The translations under genes were made by a program, and so were the position numbers. Source: G963662905 sp965230045 (GTDB lineage Bacteria; Bacteroidota; Bacteroidia; Bacteroidales; WRLA01). Taken from it: a stretch of DNA of 64,000 nt. The notes under the pieces are model-generated. The model made no database searches. It was not told the origin of the DNA and saw only the letters and a program-made list of their open reading frames with translations. The DNA is taken from positions 4,402,001 to 4,466,000 of the forward strand of contig OZ245940.1 in assembly GCA_965230045.1 (NCBI GenBank), given 5' to 3'. The stretch's first letter is position 1. Each line of letters starts with the position of its first letter. Shown one piece after another: positions 27,480-36,900 of the stretch.

Positions 27480-28967
27480 CTACCGCAACCTCAGCCCAAT
27501 CCAGCCCAATATCTGATCGGCTTTTGTGTTTATTTCTTCCGATATATTCAGGTAATATACAGGCAATAAAAACAGTACCGACAATAGCAGGCTTCGCAGC
27601 ACCATATCAATCAAATAATGTGGCATCGTGGGCATTAAAGTGCTTAAATACCAACTTCCGCCGGCTATTAATAAAACCCACAGGTGTTTGATACTAAATG
27701 GCTGCATATGAAATTTCCACAAAATAAAAACATGTTTCAACAAATTAAGAAAAAGCTTGGAAACTAATGTCGCGATAGCTGCGCCAATTATCCCATATTT
27801 TGGGATTAACATATAATTGGTTAAAACCACGGCCACAGAAAAAGCAATCAGCAAATAAGTAAGCCATCTGTAGTATCTGGAATTTACGATAACCTGATTG
27901 CTCAGACCCATAAAAACATCTGAAATATTGGCCAGTGCAACAAAGAAAATTACCATGCGCCCGCTTGCATACTTATCGCTGATCAGCTCAAAAACATTAT
28001 CAATATTTCCCCAAATCCCAATAAAAAGCAGCAATCCGACAACTGTTAGTGTTAAGCTGCTTTTGGAGTATATAGACGATATTGTTTTCAAATCATTTTG
28101 TTTCCAGGCATCAGATATCACTACAGACCCAATTTTGGACATCGTACGCATTGGCACCAGGATCAGGCTTCCAAAGAAAAAACTAATGGTATAAATACCG
28201 ACTTCGGCAAGCCCTACATATTTCCCAATCATAATGGTATCAATACTTTGCACCAAAACTGCCGAAAAACTTGCCAGTACACCAAACAAACCCACGCTCA
28301 TCATTTCCCGACGAAGGTTTTTGCCAAAAAAACGCCAATCCGGTTTTAGGTACAGCTTTTTTTCAAGTCTTAAAGCAATAAAAAACAGCAGCACCGGCAC
28401 CGCATTTGCACCAATATACCCCCATACAAATTGCTCAAAATCAATAATTTTAAAAAAATACAAACCAATCAGGGCAATAATAAACAGGCGCTGTACGACC
28501 TCTTTATAAAGAATACCCCGTACTGCATTATAGAGTACACGTACATAAGCATCAAACAAAGAAAACAGGATAGCAAACAATGTGAGTGGAACTACTGCCA
28601 AAAAGTATTCGGCAAAAAGCCCGGTTTTTTCTTCTGCACCGGAAAGAATAATATCTTTGAGACAAATATATACCAATGCAGACAGCACAAAGCCCATAAG
28701 GACCAACAGCAATGCAATTCCAAGAAAACCATGATGTTTTTGCTTATCATTGCGGAACTGAGGGAACATCTTTACAGTAACATTGCTCATTCCCAAACTT
28801 CCAAACATTGCAAGGATAGAAGAATAGGAAATCAAAATGCGCAATAAGCCTATCTCTTCGAGTTCAAGAAATTTTGCAAACAATACTGCCGTTGTAATAA
28901 AGCCAAGCCCTACGCCTACATAAGACCAGATTACGCCAGAAATGCTCTGTTTTTGGATTAAGCCCAC
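27480..28967 (-). CDS. Wzx-like polysaccharide flippase
   Basis: A 495-residue multi-pass membrane protein of the MATE/MOP superfamily (oligosaccharide flippase family), which moves lipid-linked glycan units across the inner membrane. It begins with the family's typical KQSISGVIWSYVGVGLGFIT and has about 14 hydrophobic helices with short charged loops. It lies on the opposite strand to the glycan operon and ends 6 bases from its last gene, and is transcribed together with the GpsA homologue upstream of it (12-base gap). It is the natural export step for the glycan encoded at 18-27 kb. Confidence 0.9.
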   Translation of the reverse strand: MGLIQKQSISGVIWSYVGVGLGFITTAVLFAKFLELEEIGLLRILISYSSILAMFGSLGMSNVTVKMFPQFRNDKQKHHGFLGIALLLVLMGFVLSALVYICLKDIILSGAEEKTGLFAEYFLAVVPLTLFAILFSLFDAYVRVLYNAVRGILYKEVVQRLFIIALIGLYFFKIIDFEQFVWGYIGANAVPVLLFFIALRLEKKLYLKPDWRFFGKNLRREMMSVGLFGVLASFSAVLVQSIDTIMIGKYVGLAEVGIYTISFFFGSLILVPMRTMSKIGSVVISDAWKQNDLKTISSIYSKSSLTLTVVGLLLFIGIWGNIDNVFELISDKYASGRMVIFFVALANISDVFMGLSNQVIVNSRYYRWLTYLLIAFSVAVVLTNYMLIPKYGIIGAAIATLVSKLFLNLLKHVFILWKFHMQPFSIKHLWVLLIAGGSWYLSTLMPTMPHYLIDMVLRSLLLSVLFLLPVYYLNISEEINTKADQILGWIGLRLR

Positions 28968-28979
28968 AGTACAATAATT

Positions 28980-29975
28980 TTACTCATCGTTTAATTCGAT
29001 CTGACCCTGCATAATATTCGTGATGAAATCCGAAACCCGGTACGGCTCATTAAAAACTCGGTACAGTTCCTGAATAATCGGGAAATCTGAAACTGATTTA
29101 GATTTCAGGTTTATCTGCTCACAAAAGACATTCACAGCAATTTTCCCCTCCAACACAACATTTTTGGAGATATTATCATCAAAAAAGCCTTTACCAATAA
29201 GCAGCCCTAGTGTGCGGTTGCGGCTCAGGTCATTGAGCGATGTCAAAATAAAATCGCCAAAACCACAGTAGCGCATCAGGGTTTTCTTTTTTCCTCCAAA
29301 AGCCGTTAGCACAGTGCGCATTTCATTAAATGCCTTTGTTAAAATCATCGACCGCAGGTTTGGCGAATTGAAATGTGCATCCACGATACCAATCGCAATG
29401 GCATAAATATTTTTAAGGATGCTCAGAAGTTCAACGCCTACCATATCGTGGCTGAAATCCAGAATAATGTTCGTGTTATGAAAGACCTCCTTTATCAGTT
29501 TCTTATCATCATTCCTTTCATAACCCAAGGTCAAACCGGTTGGTAGTTTGTTGATAATTTCGCGCGCAAAACTTGGCCCTTTCAGCGTGCACACCGGATT
29601 TGGAAGTTTCTGTTGCAAGCTGGTGGCAATTGTGGCGCGATCACTTGAAAAACCTTTAGCCAGATTAACGATCAAAGCATCCGGATGAAGCTGATTTTTG
29701 TACTGTTCAAAATAATCGATGACAGCTACAGAAGGAATTGCTACGAAAATAATTTTTGCTTCTTTAAATTCCTCCACATCAGATGTTGCCCTGATATTTT
29801 TGCTTAAACGCACTCCGGGAAAATATTTTTTGTTTAACCCGCTTGAATTAATATCATGAACAGCATCCGCTTCATTGGAAACAAGTACAATTTCATCGGC
29901 ATTTTCGTGAAGGCTCATGGCCAACGCGGTAGCAATGGATCCGCCTCCTGCAAAATGTATTTTATTTAATGGCAT
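28980..29975 (-). CDS. gpsA: NAD(P)H-dependent glycerol-3-phosphate dehydrogenase
   Basis: A 331-residue homologue of GpsA, which reduces dihydroxyacetone phosphate to sn-glycerol-3-phosphate for phospholipids. The Rossmann motif near the start reads FAGGGSIATALA rather than the usual GAGSWGTALA. Other motifs are VNLAKGF, LKGPSFAREIINKLPTGLTL, LLSILKNIYAIAIGIVDAHF with the catalytic Lys, CGFGDFILTSLNDLSRNRTL and the closing GKIAVNVF. The variant Gly-rich loop and the location beside a flippase leave open that this is a second copy that supplies glycerol phosphate to the surface glycan. The family assignment is firm; the physiological role is inference. Confidence 0.85.
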   Translation of the reverse strand: MPLNKIHFAGGGSIATALAMSLHENADEIVLVSNEADAVHDINSSGLNKKYFPGVRLSKNIRATSDVEEFKEAKIIFVAIPSVAVIDYFEQYKNQLHPDALIVNLAKGFSSDRATIATSLQQKLPNPVCTLKGPSFAREIINKLPTGLTLGYERNDDKKLIKEVFHNTNIILDFSHDMVGVELLSILKNIYAIAIGIVDAHFNSPNLRSMILTKAFNEMRTVLTAFGGKKKTLMRYCGFGDFILTSLNDLSRNRTLGLLIGKGFFDDNISKNVVLEGKIAVNVFCEQINLKSKSVSDFPIIQELYRVFNEPYRVSDFITNIMQGQIELNDE

Positions 29976-30101
29976 AATAATTTGCTTGACAAAGGCACAA
30001 AGGTACGCTTATTCCTTAATTTGAAAAAAGGCACACATCAAGAAAACATACCTGGATTTCTGCAGCCCGCTAACGGGCAATTCTATACAATATTGGACAA
30101 A

Positions 30102-30135
30102 TTGCACCAAAGGAAACCGAATATTATTATATTTG
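30102..30135 (+). promoter_or_regulatory. Promoter of small secreted protein gene
   Basis: TTG at 30102-30104, a 23-base spacer and TATATTTG at 30128-30135 resemble the two-part Bacteroidota promoter; the spacing is at the long end. The ATG lies 28 bases after the -7 box. Confidence 0.45.
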
Positions 30136-30163
30136 TATTCTACTCAAAACCAACCCTAAAAAA

Positions 30164-30883
30164 ATGAAAAGATCAATCATTTTACTTTTATTTGTGTTCA
30201 TTTTTGGCACTGTTCATCTGAAAGCTCAGCAAAATGCTACAGAATCTTCAGAACGTCCTCAATATGTTTATCTGGTGGGATATGGAACAACAATCCCTAT
30301 CTATATTTCCAATGCTGGACAAAACAATCAACCCAGCTTTTCCGGGAGTATTTACCTGAAAGATTATTTTCAGCAAGGGCGAATGCTAATTTATGACACC
30401 ATTGAACTTACTGCGGCAAAATTCCGCTTAAACACCCAGGTCAATCAAATGGAAATGCAATTTGAAGATGAAGTTTGTGCCATTGCCAAACCGGATAAGG
30501 TTAATTTACTTGAAATAGGCGATAAAAATTTCGTGTTTCGGGTAATAAACGATAAAGGGACACAAAAGAATGCCTGGGTAGAAGAGGTTTATAGCGGAAA
30601 AACAAAACTGTATAGATACTATTTCTGCTATCTGGAGAAAGAAATGCACCGCAAGGCCATGGATGTGGGAAATGGCGAATTAAGGATGATCCAGGACAGC
30701 AAATATCTGATCCAATTTGGCGACACCCCTGCTGTGGCACTTCCGAAATACAAAAAAAGAGCCAGCAAGCTTTTTAAAGGACATGAGAAAGAGGTTCTGA
30801 ACTATATGAAAAAGAACAAACTTGCACCAAAACACGAAGATGAAATCATCCGGATTATTAAATATTACGACAGTTTAAATTAA
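30164..30883 (+). CDS. Secreted protein of unknown function
   Basis: I do not recognise this 239-residue protein. A signal peptide is clear (KRSIILLLFVFIFGTVHLKA, cleavage before QQN). The mature part is mixed alpha/beta, basic near the C terminus (KYKKRASKLFKGHEKEVLNY), with two Cys in the middle region (DEVCAIAKP and YYFCYLEKE). It is similar in layout to the many periplasmic hypothetical proteins of Bacteroidota that contain an YIxFG-like strand near residue 185. It has its own promoter and overlaps the stop of the convergent CheB gene by 4 bases. Confidence 0.7.
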   Translation: MKRSIILLLFVFIFGTVHLKAQQNATESSERPQYVYLVGYGTTIPIYISNAGQNNQPSFSGSIYLKDYFQQGRMLIYDTIELTAAKFRLNTQVNQMEMQFEDEVCAIAKPDKVNLLEIGDKNFVFRVINDKGTQKNAWVEEVYSGKTKLYRYYFCYLEKEMHRKAMDVGNGELRMIQDSKYLIQFGDTPAVALPKYKKRASKLFKGHEKEVLNYMKKNKLAPKHEDEIIRIIKYYDSLN

Positions 30884-31464
30884 GACCCGGGCACGAGCCT
30901 TCGCAGGAGCACAGGAATTTCCTCCATATCGAGCACGGCATCGGCTTTAAACAAATTTAATGCAGAAAGCGGCATCGTATTTACTTCTGCCGTTTTCGGG
31001 TTTTGCACAATTGTATATCCTCCCATACGGTGGATTAAATGCATCCCTTCCCCACCATCGTGATTGGCTCCGGTAAGCAAAATTCCCAAAACAGTTTTTC
31101 CAAAAGCCAAAGCTGCGGATTCAAAAAGCACATCGATACTGGGGCGTGCGTAATTAACTTTTTGATCGACTGACAGGCTTAAAGTCAGGTCGTTTTCGAT
31201 AAGCACATGATAATCCGGAGGAGCTATATAAACAAAACCAGGCTGCATTTTTTCTTTTTCTCTGGCCTCAACAACCTGAAGCGGGCTATGCCTGTCGAGA
31301 TACTCAACAAGGTAGTTATCCGAATCTGCCGAAACATGCTGCGCTATAACAATTGGCACAGGCAAACCGGAAGGAAGATTTTCCAGAAGAATCTGATTTG
31401 CCCTCATACCTCCTGCGGACGAGCCTACAACAATAAGTTTATATTTTAACAGATCATCAGGCAT
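30880..31464 (-). CDS. cheB: CheB-type protein-glutamate methylesterase, stand-alone
   Basis: A 194-residue CheB catalytic domain without the receiver domain of classical CheB. In chemotaxis CheB removes methyl groups from receptor glutamates. The catalytic triad appears intact: Ser16 in VVGSSAGGM, His43 in IAQHVSADS and Asp136 in LTGANHDGGEGM. The start overlaps the end of cheR by 8 bases, so the two are translationally coupled. It is the last gene of a five-gene minus-strand operon. No chemoreceptor, CheA or CheW is encoded in the window, so its substrate here is unknown. Confidence 0.92.
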   Translation of the reverse strand: MPDDLLKYKLIVVGSSAGGMRANQILLENLPSGLPVPIVIAQHVSADSDNYLVEYLDRHSPLQVVEAREKEKMQPGFVYIAPPDYHVLIENDLTLSLSVDQKVNYARPSIDVLFESAALAFGKTVLGILLTGANHDGGEGMHLIHRMGGYTIVQNPKTAEVNTMPLSALNLFKADAVLDMEEIPVLLRRLVPGS

Positions 31465-32305
31465 TATAATTTTTCATATAAATTTTATTCGTCTTATTCA
31501 CCTCCGAAAAACGAGAATATGGTTTAGAGAATTGCAATGTTTCTTTTGACCCCAAACATAAAACACCTCCCGGCACCAAACTATCCGTCAGCAGGTTCAA
31601 TACCCGATCCTGAAGTTCGCGGTTAAAGTAAATCAAAACATTACGGCACACAATCATGTTTACTTCTGCAAAAACAGAATCGGTAACCAGGTTATGATCC
31701 GCAAAGACCATGTTTTTCTTTAGCGAACTGTTCATAATCACCGAATTATACTTTGCTGTATAATAATCTGAAAATGATTCTGTCCCACCCGAAAGCTGAT
31801 AATTTCTTGTAAACTCCTGAATATGACCCACATCATAAATACCTTCACGCGATGCACGCAGCACGCGTTTATTAAAATCAGTTCCATAGATCTGCGTACG
31901 ATCGAGCAAACCTTCTTCTTTGAGCAGGATTGCCATGGAATATACTTCTTCTCCCGTGCTACAGCCTGCATGCCAGATTTTTATAAATGGATAGGTTTTA
32001 AGCAGAGGTACTACTTCCTTGCGCACGGCTTTGTAAAATTCAGGATCGCGGAACATTTGGGTAACATTGATCGACAAATCTTGCAGCATCAAATCAATGA
32101 AAGAACGTTCATGTAACACCTTATGCTGCAATTCCGAAACACTTTTCAAGCCCGAGCTGGACAAACGATGAACAATCCTTCGTTTTACATGGGCTTTGGA
32201 ATAATTCCGGAAGTCATAGCCGTATTTCTGGTAAATGGCTTCGAGCAGGAGGTTTACTTCCAGGTCAAGCGTATCACGATAGTCATCAGTTAGTTGTTCT
32301 TCCAT
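31457..32305 (-). CDS. cheR: CheR-type protein-glutamate methyltransferase
   Basis: A 282-residue CheR methyltransferase. The N-terminal all-helical domain (residues 10-85, with YDFRNYSKAHVKRRIVHRLS) and the motif SINVTQMFRDPEFY precede the SAM-binding site KIWHAGCSTGEEVYSMAILL at about 109-128. The conserved MIVCRNVLIYFNRELQDRV lies near residue 225. The family adds methyl groups to glutamates of chemoreceptors. It follows a hybrid kinase gene after 9 bases and overlaps cheB, so a CheR/CheB methylation cycle acting on a kinase of the same operon is a fair guess, not shown by sequence. Confidence 0.93.
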   Translation of the reverse strand: MEEQLTDDYRDTLDLEVNLLLEAIYQKYGYDFRNYSKAHVKRRIVHRLSSSGLKSVSELQHKVLHERSFIDLMLQDLSINVTQMFRDPEFYKAVRKEVVPLLKTYPFIKIWHAGCSTGEEVYSMAILLKEEGLLDRTQIYGTDFNKRVLRASREGIYDVGHIQEFTRNYQLSGGTESFSDYYTAKYNSVIMNSSLKKNMVFADHNLVTDSVFAEVNMIVCRNVLIYFNRELQDRVLNLLTDSLVPGGVLCLGSKETLQFSKPYSRFSEVNKTNKIYMKNYNA

Positions 32306-32314
32306 GTTTCGAAT

Positions 32315-33919
32315 TTAAGCACTAAAGATACGAATCAATTCTGATATTTGAAATGGCTTACTGATATAATCGTCCATTCCAACCGACAAACATTTATCCC
32401 TGTCCGATTTAAGGGCATTAGCCGTCATTGCAACGATCCGTACCGGATTTCGTTGATTTTCTTTTTCAAATTGCCGAATTTTATGTGTCGCCTCATATCC
32501 ATCCATCACCGGCATTTGGATATCCATTAAAATATAATCATAAAGCTTTTCCCGGAAATACTCAAAAGCCTGTTTTCCATTTTCGGCCAAATCGCAGCTA
32601 AGCCCCAGTTTGCGCAATGAATACAAAGCTACTTTTTGGTTGATGTGGTTATCCTCTGCCAGCAGCACTTTCAGTCCTGCATCTTTAAGGGAACCAAAAA
32701 CAAAAGGATCAGCTACAGCGCTATGCTCTTCGGGTTTCAATCCCTCAGGCAGCATTATTTCGAACCAAAACTCAGAGCCCTTTCCTTCTTCGCTGATGAC
32801 ATCGATGTGGCCATCCATCAAATGGATCAAATTCCTGGAAATTGCCAGTCCCAGGCCACTGCCGCCAAACTTACGCGCAGTAGAAGAATCGGCCTGTGAA
32901 AACTCCCTGAAAAGCTTTCTTCGGTTCTCTTCGGAAATCCCGATACCGGTATCGATTACGGAAAACCTCAATCGAACTTTTTTGCCTTCCTTTGCAAGCA
33001 TATCAACTTTAATGCGCACACTACCTTTAGAAGTAAATTTAACAGCATTCGAAGTGAGGTTCAATAAAACCTGTTTAATCCGAAAAGAATCACCATTAAA
33101 ATATTGTGGCAAAAGCGGATCTGTTTCAATTTTCAGCTCCAGTGATTTTTCGTCGGCTTTTAATTTCAATATCCGTTCAATTTCGCTGAGCAGCTGCTTC
33201 AGGTCAAAATCAATATGTTCCAGGGTAATTTGCCCTGATTCGATTTTAGAGAAATCAAGGATATCATTAATAATTCCCAGCAGGCTATCGCTGCTCACGC
33301 GGATGGTGTTCACCAGCTCTTTTTGGTTTTCATCGAGTAGCGTGCCTTCCAAAATGCCCAGCATGCCCACTACGCCATTGAGCGGCGTGCGGATTTCATG
33401 CGACATATTGGCCAAAAAAGCTGATTTGGTGCGGGTTGCTGATTCTGCGCGGTCTTTTTCCGTTCGAAGCTGTTCATTAGTTTGCTGCAATTCGGCGGTA
33501 CGGTCCTCTACCATTTGTTCCAATTGCCTGCGGTAATTATACAGTTCAAGAAAAATCTTTACTTTACCTTTCAGGATTTCCGGCTGCAGAGGTTTTACCA
33601 TAAAATCTACTGCCCCGGTTTCAATCCCTTTGCGCACATGATATTCCTCTTTATAAATCGCCGAAACGAAAATTATGGGCAAATTTCGGGTTTTCTTAAG
33701 TTTCCGGATGTAGGAAACGGTTTCAAAACCATCCATTTCCGGCATTTGAATATCAATAATTGCCAGGGCATAATCTGCATCAAAAACCAATGACAGAGCC
33801 TCCTCTCCGGAAAGCGCCTGGTCAAATTCCACATCCAGATCACCCAAAACAGCCTCCAGGGTCAACAGGTTTTCGACTTTATCATCGACAATCAGTATTT
33901 TAGGTTTTTTGGCCTCCAT
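32315..33919 (-). CDS. Hybrid histidine kinase: receiver-kinase-receiver (534 aa)
   Basis: A soluble two-component protein without membrane segments. An N-terminal receiver (KILIVDDKVENLLTLEAVLG, phosphorylatable Asp56 in IIDIQMPEMDG) is joined by a short coiled coil to a histidine kinase with the phosphorylated His174 in MSHEIRTPLNG. The ATPase motifs are NAVKFTSKGSVRI, IDTGIGISEENR and GGSGLGLAISRNL. A C-terminal receiver has DYILMDIQMPVMDGYEAT near residue 463. It takes its signal from phosphotransfer or protein contact rather than from a ligand domain. Gaps to its neighbours are 8 and 9 bases. Confidence 0.95.
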   Translation of the reverse strand: MEAKKPKILIVDDKVENLLTLEAVLGDLDVEFDQALSGEEALSLVFDADYALAIIDIQMPEMDGFETVSYIRKLKKTRNLPIIFVSAIYKEEYHVRKGIETGAVDFMVKPLQPEILKGKVKIFLELYNYRRQLEQMVEDRTAELQQTNEQLRTEKDRAESATRTKSAFLANMSHEIRTPLNGVVGMLGILEGTLLDENQKELVNTIRVSSDSLLGIINDILDFSKIESGQITLEHIDFDLKQLLSEIERILKLKADEKSLELKIETDPLLPQYFNGDSFRIKQVLLNLTSNAVKFTSKGSVRIKVDMLAKEGKKVRLRFSVIDTGIGISEENRRKLFREFSQADSSTARKFGGSGLGLAISRNLIHLMDGHIDVISEEGKGSEFWFEIMLPEGLKPEEHSAVADPFVFGSLKDAGLKVLLAEDNHINQKVALYSLRKLGLSCDLAENGKQAFEYFREKLYDYILMDIQMPVMDGYEATHKIRQFEKENQRNPVRIVAMTANALKSDRDKCLSVGMDDYISKPFQISELIRIFSA

Positions 33920-33927
33920 ATACTGTT

Positions 33928-36900
33928 TTATTTATACAACCAAACACGAAGCAGCGAAAGCAATTTCTCACTATCGACGGGCTTCGAAAGATAATCATTT
34001 GCTCCGGCAGCGATGCATTTATTCCGGTCATCTTTCATGGCTTTAGCAGTCAATGCAATAAGCGGAAGCTTTGAATAACCCAGTTTCCGTATCAGTTGCA
34101 TAGCTTCATAACCGTCCATTTCCGGCATCATGATATCCATAAGCACAAGGTTAATCTGCGGATTTGCCTTAAGTTTTTCCACACCTTCTCGGCCATTTCG
34201 CCCAACGGTTATATTCATCCCTTTTTCTTCGAGCACACTGCTCAATGCAAAAACATTGCGCATATCATCATCAACCAAAAGGATATTTTTACCTTTTAGA
34301 ACTTCCTCGGCATCGTGATGAACTTTATGCAGGATTTCCTGCTTTTCCACAGGCAGGTTTGACTCCACCCGATGCAGGAAAAGTGTGGTTTCGCTCAATA
34401 AGCGCTCAGGCGATTTCACTCCTTTTATAATAATGGAATCGGCATACTTTTGGAGGCGCTCTTCCTCTTCCCTGCTCAAATCTTTTCCGGTATAAATGAT
34501 CACAGGCATTTGCTGCAGTTCATCTTTTTGCCTGATTTTCTCAAGCAGGTCAAAACCACTCATATCGCTTAGACCCAGATCAAGAATGATGCAGTCAAAA
34601 CTGTTTTCTGAAAGAATTGCACAAGCTTCTTTTCCCGAAGCTACAGCACTGCTCTCCACATCCTGACCACCAATAAGTTCAACAATGCTTGAACGCATGG
34701 CATCGTCATCCTCTATAATAAGCAATCGTTTTACCGGTTTGCTTGCCATATTTCGAATACGGCTAAAAACTTCATTCAGTTTTTCGAGGCTTACCGGTTT
34801 GGTCAAGAACCCAATAGCGCCCATTTTCATAGCGTCCATTGGCCGATCGGTTCCGGAAATAAAATGTACAGGAATATGTCGCGTATTCGTGTTTTCTTTC
34901 AGCCGGTCCATCACTTCCCAACCGTCGATCCCTGGAAGGCCAACATCGAGAATAATGGCGTCTGGCTGGTAATAATCGGCAAAGTGCAAGCCTTTTTCGC
35001 CATCGGGAGAAATAAGTGTTTTAAAACCTTTCTCACCAGCAAGTTCCTGAAGGACAGAAGCAAACTCCTCATCATCTTCAATGATCAGAATCAAATTTTC
35101 GTCTGTGGGCGAAAGCTCCTCATCAGTTCCTGTCGGTTCTGGTTTTTCCTGGTTCCCTGATAAAGGTTTTTCCCTCCCTTTTTTCCGTATTGGTTTTTCA
35201 GGCTGAGGCAATGCAGCAGGCTTCATATCAAGCAAAAGCTCGCCATCAAGCTTTTTAGGAATGATCAGAATAAATTCGGATCCTTTCCCTTCTTCGCTTC
35301 GGAGCATTATTTCGCCACGCAGCAATTCCGCGAAACTCCGCGAAATCGTTAGTCCAAGGCCTGTCCCCCCATACTTACGGGAGGTAGTCCCATCTACTTG
35401 TTGGAAGGCCTCAAACACCACTTTAAGTTTTTCTTTCGGAATGCCGATGCCGGTATCTTTCACACTAAAAGCGATACATTCTTCCGGTTTGAGCTTAATA
35501 TTTCTGAGCCGGATATCTGCCCCCGGCACAAAAGCGCTTAAGCGAACACTGCCTTCACTGGTAAATTTTACGGCATTCGAAAGGAAATTCCGCAAAATCT
35601 GCTGCAGCCTTCCCGCATCGGTTATAATCATATCCGGCAGCCCCTCTTCAATTTCTATTTTGAGATCCAGACCTTTATCATCGGTCATAGGCTTAAAAAC
35701 CTGCACCAGATTATCAAAGACCGATTCCACAACAACATTTTCCGGGTTCAGCTCCAGTTTTCCTGCTTCCACTTTGCTCAAATCAAGAATTTCGTTGATC
35801 AGGTTCAGCAAATCGGTTCCTGAACTATGGATTGTGGATGCGTATTCCACTTGCTTTTCGCTTAATGTTGCACCTTTATTGTTGGCCAGAAGTTGCGACA
35901 ACACCAGAATACTATTAAGCGGTGTGCGCAGTTCGTGCGACATATTTGCAAGGAATTCCGATTTATACTTGCTGGCCAGTTCGAGTTCTTCGGCTTTTTC
36001 GGCAATATCTTTTGTTGCTTTCTCCAGGGCATCATTTTTCCGCTTAATGTCATCCTTTTGCATTTCGAGCTCTTTGGTCCTGCCCTGCAATTCTTCATTG
36101 GTCACGCGCAGTTCCTCCTGTTGGGTTTGCAATGCTTCTTCGGAGGCTTTAAGGGCTTTGGTTTGTTCTTCGAGTTCTTCATTTGATTGACGAAGCTCCT
36201 CCTGTTGCGCCTGAAGCTCCTGGGCCTGCTCCTGTGTTTGATGCAGCAGTCGCGCCATACGGGTGCTGGCTTGTGCCACACTGATCCCAATCCCGATATT
36301 CAGCAATGCTTCCTGAACGAACTCCTGCTTGCTCTTTTCAAAATCCTCAAAAGAAGCAATTTCAACAACACCAATTAATTGTTCTTCAAAAATTACCGGG
36401 GCAATCATCAGGTATTTTGGGGGAAGCCCACCGGTTGCCGAGCGGATACGGGTATAATCTTCGGGAATCTCTGTGAGCGTAATCATCTCTTTTTCATATG
36501 CTACCTGCCCTACCAGACCTTCGCCAAGCTTAAATGTATCGGCCATTTCTTTGCGTTCTGTAAAGGCATAGCTGGATGTTAGTTTTAGCAACTTACTTTC
36601 CGGGTCGTATAAATAGAATACGCCCACAAGGCTATCGAGGTATTTTGCAAAGAAAGTAATTACTTCGCGGCTCAATTCCTGAAGATCCTGCCGGCCACGC
36701 ATTTTATCATTCAGTTCGTTTATACCGGTTTTATGCCAATCGCGCAGCTTATCGTTTTCTGCAGCCTGATGCAGCGACTTACTCATGCTATTGAGCGATA
36801 TTGAAAGCTCATCCTGATCGGATTTTGGTTCAATAGAATGTTCGAAATGCCCTGAAGCAACACTTTTGGTGTAGGATATAATTTCTTTCAGGTTATCCTG

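Noticed and set aside
32610..33536. Long plus-strand open frame (308 codons) opposite the 534-residue kinase gene
   Set aside because: It mirrors the coding strand of a clear histidine kinase and has low-complexity composition; treated as a shadow.
35261..36190. Long plus-strand open frame (309 codons) inside the 1266-residue kinase gene
   Set aside because: It is the reverse complement of conserved kinase coding sequence, Ser/Arg-rich, with no domain or start context.
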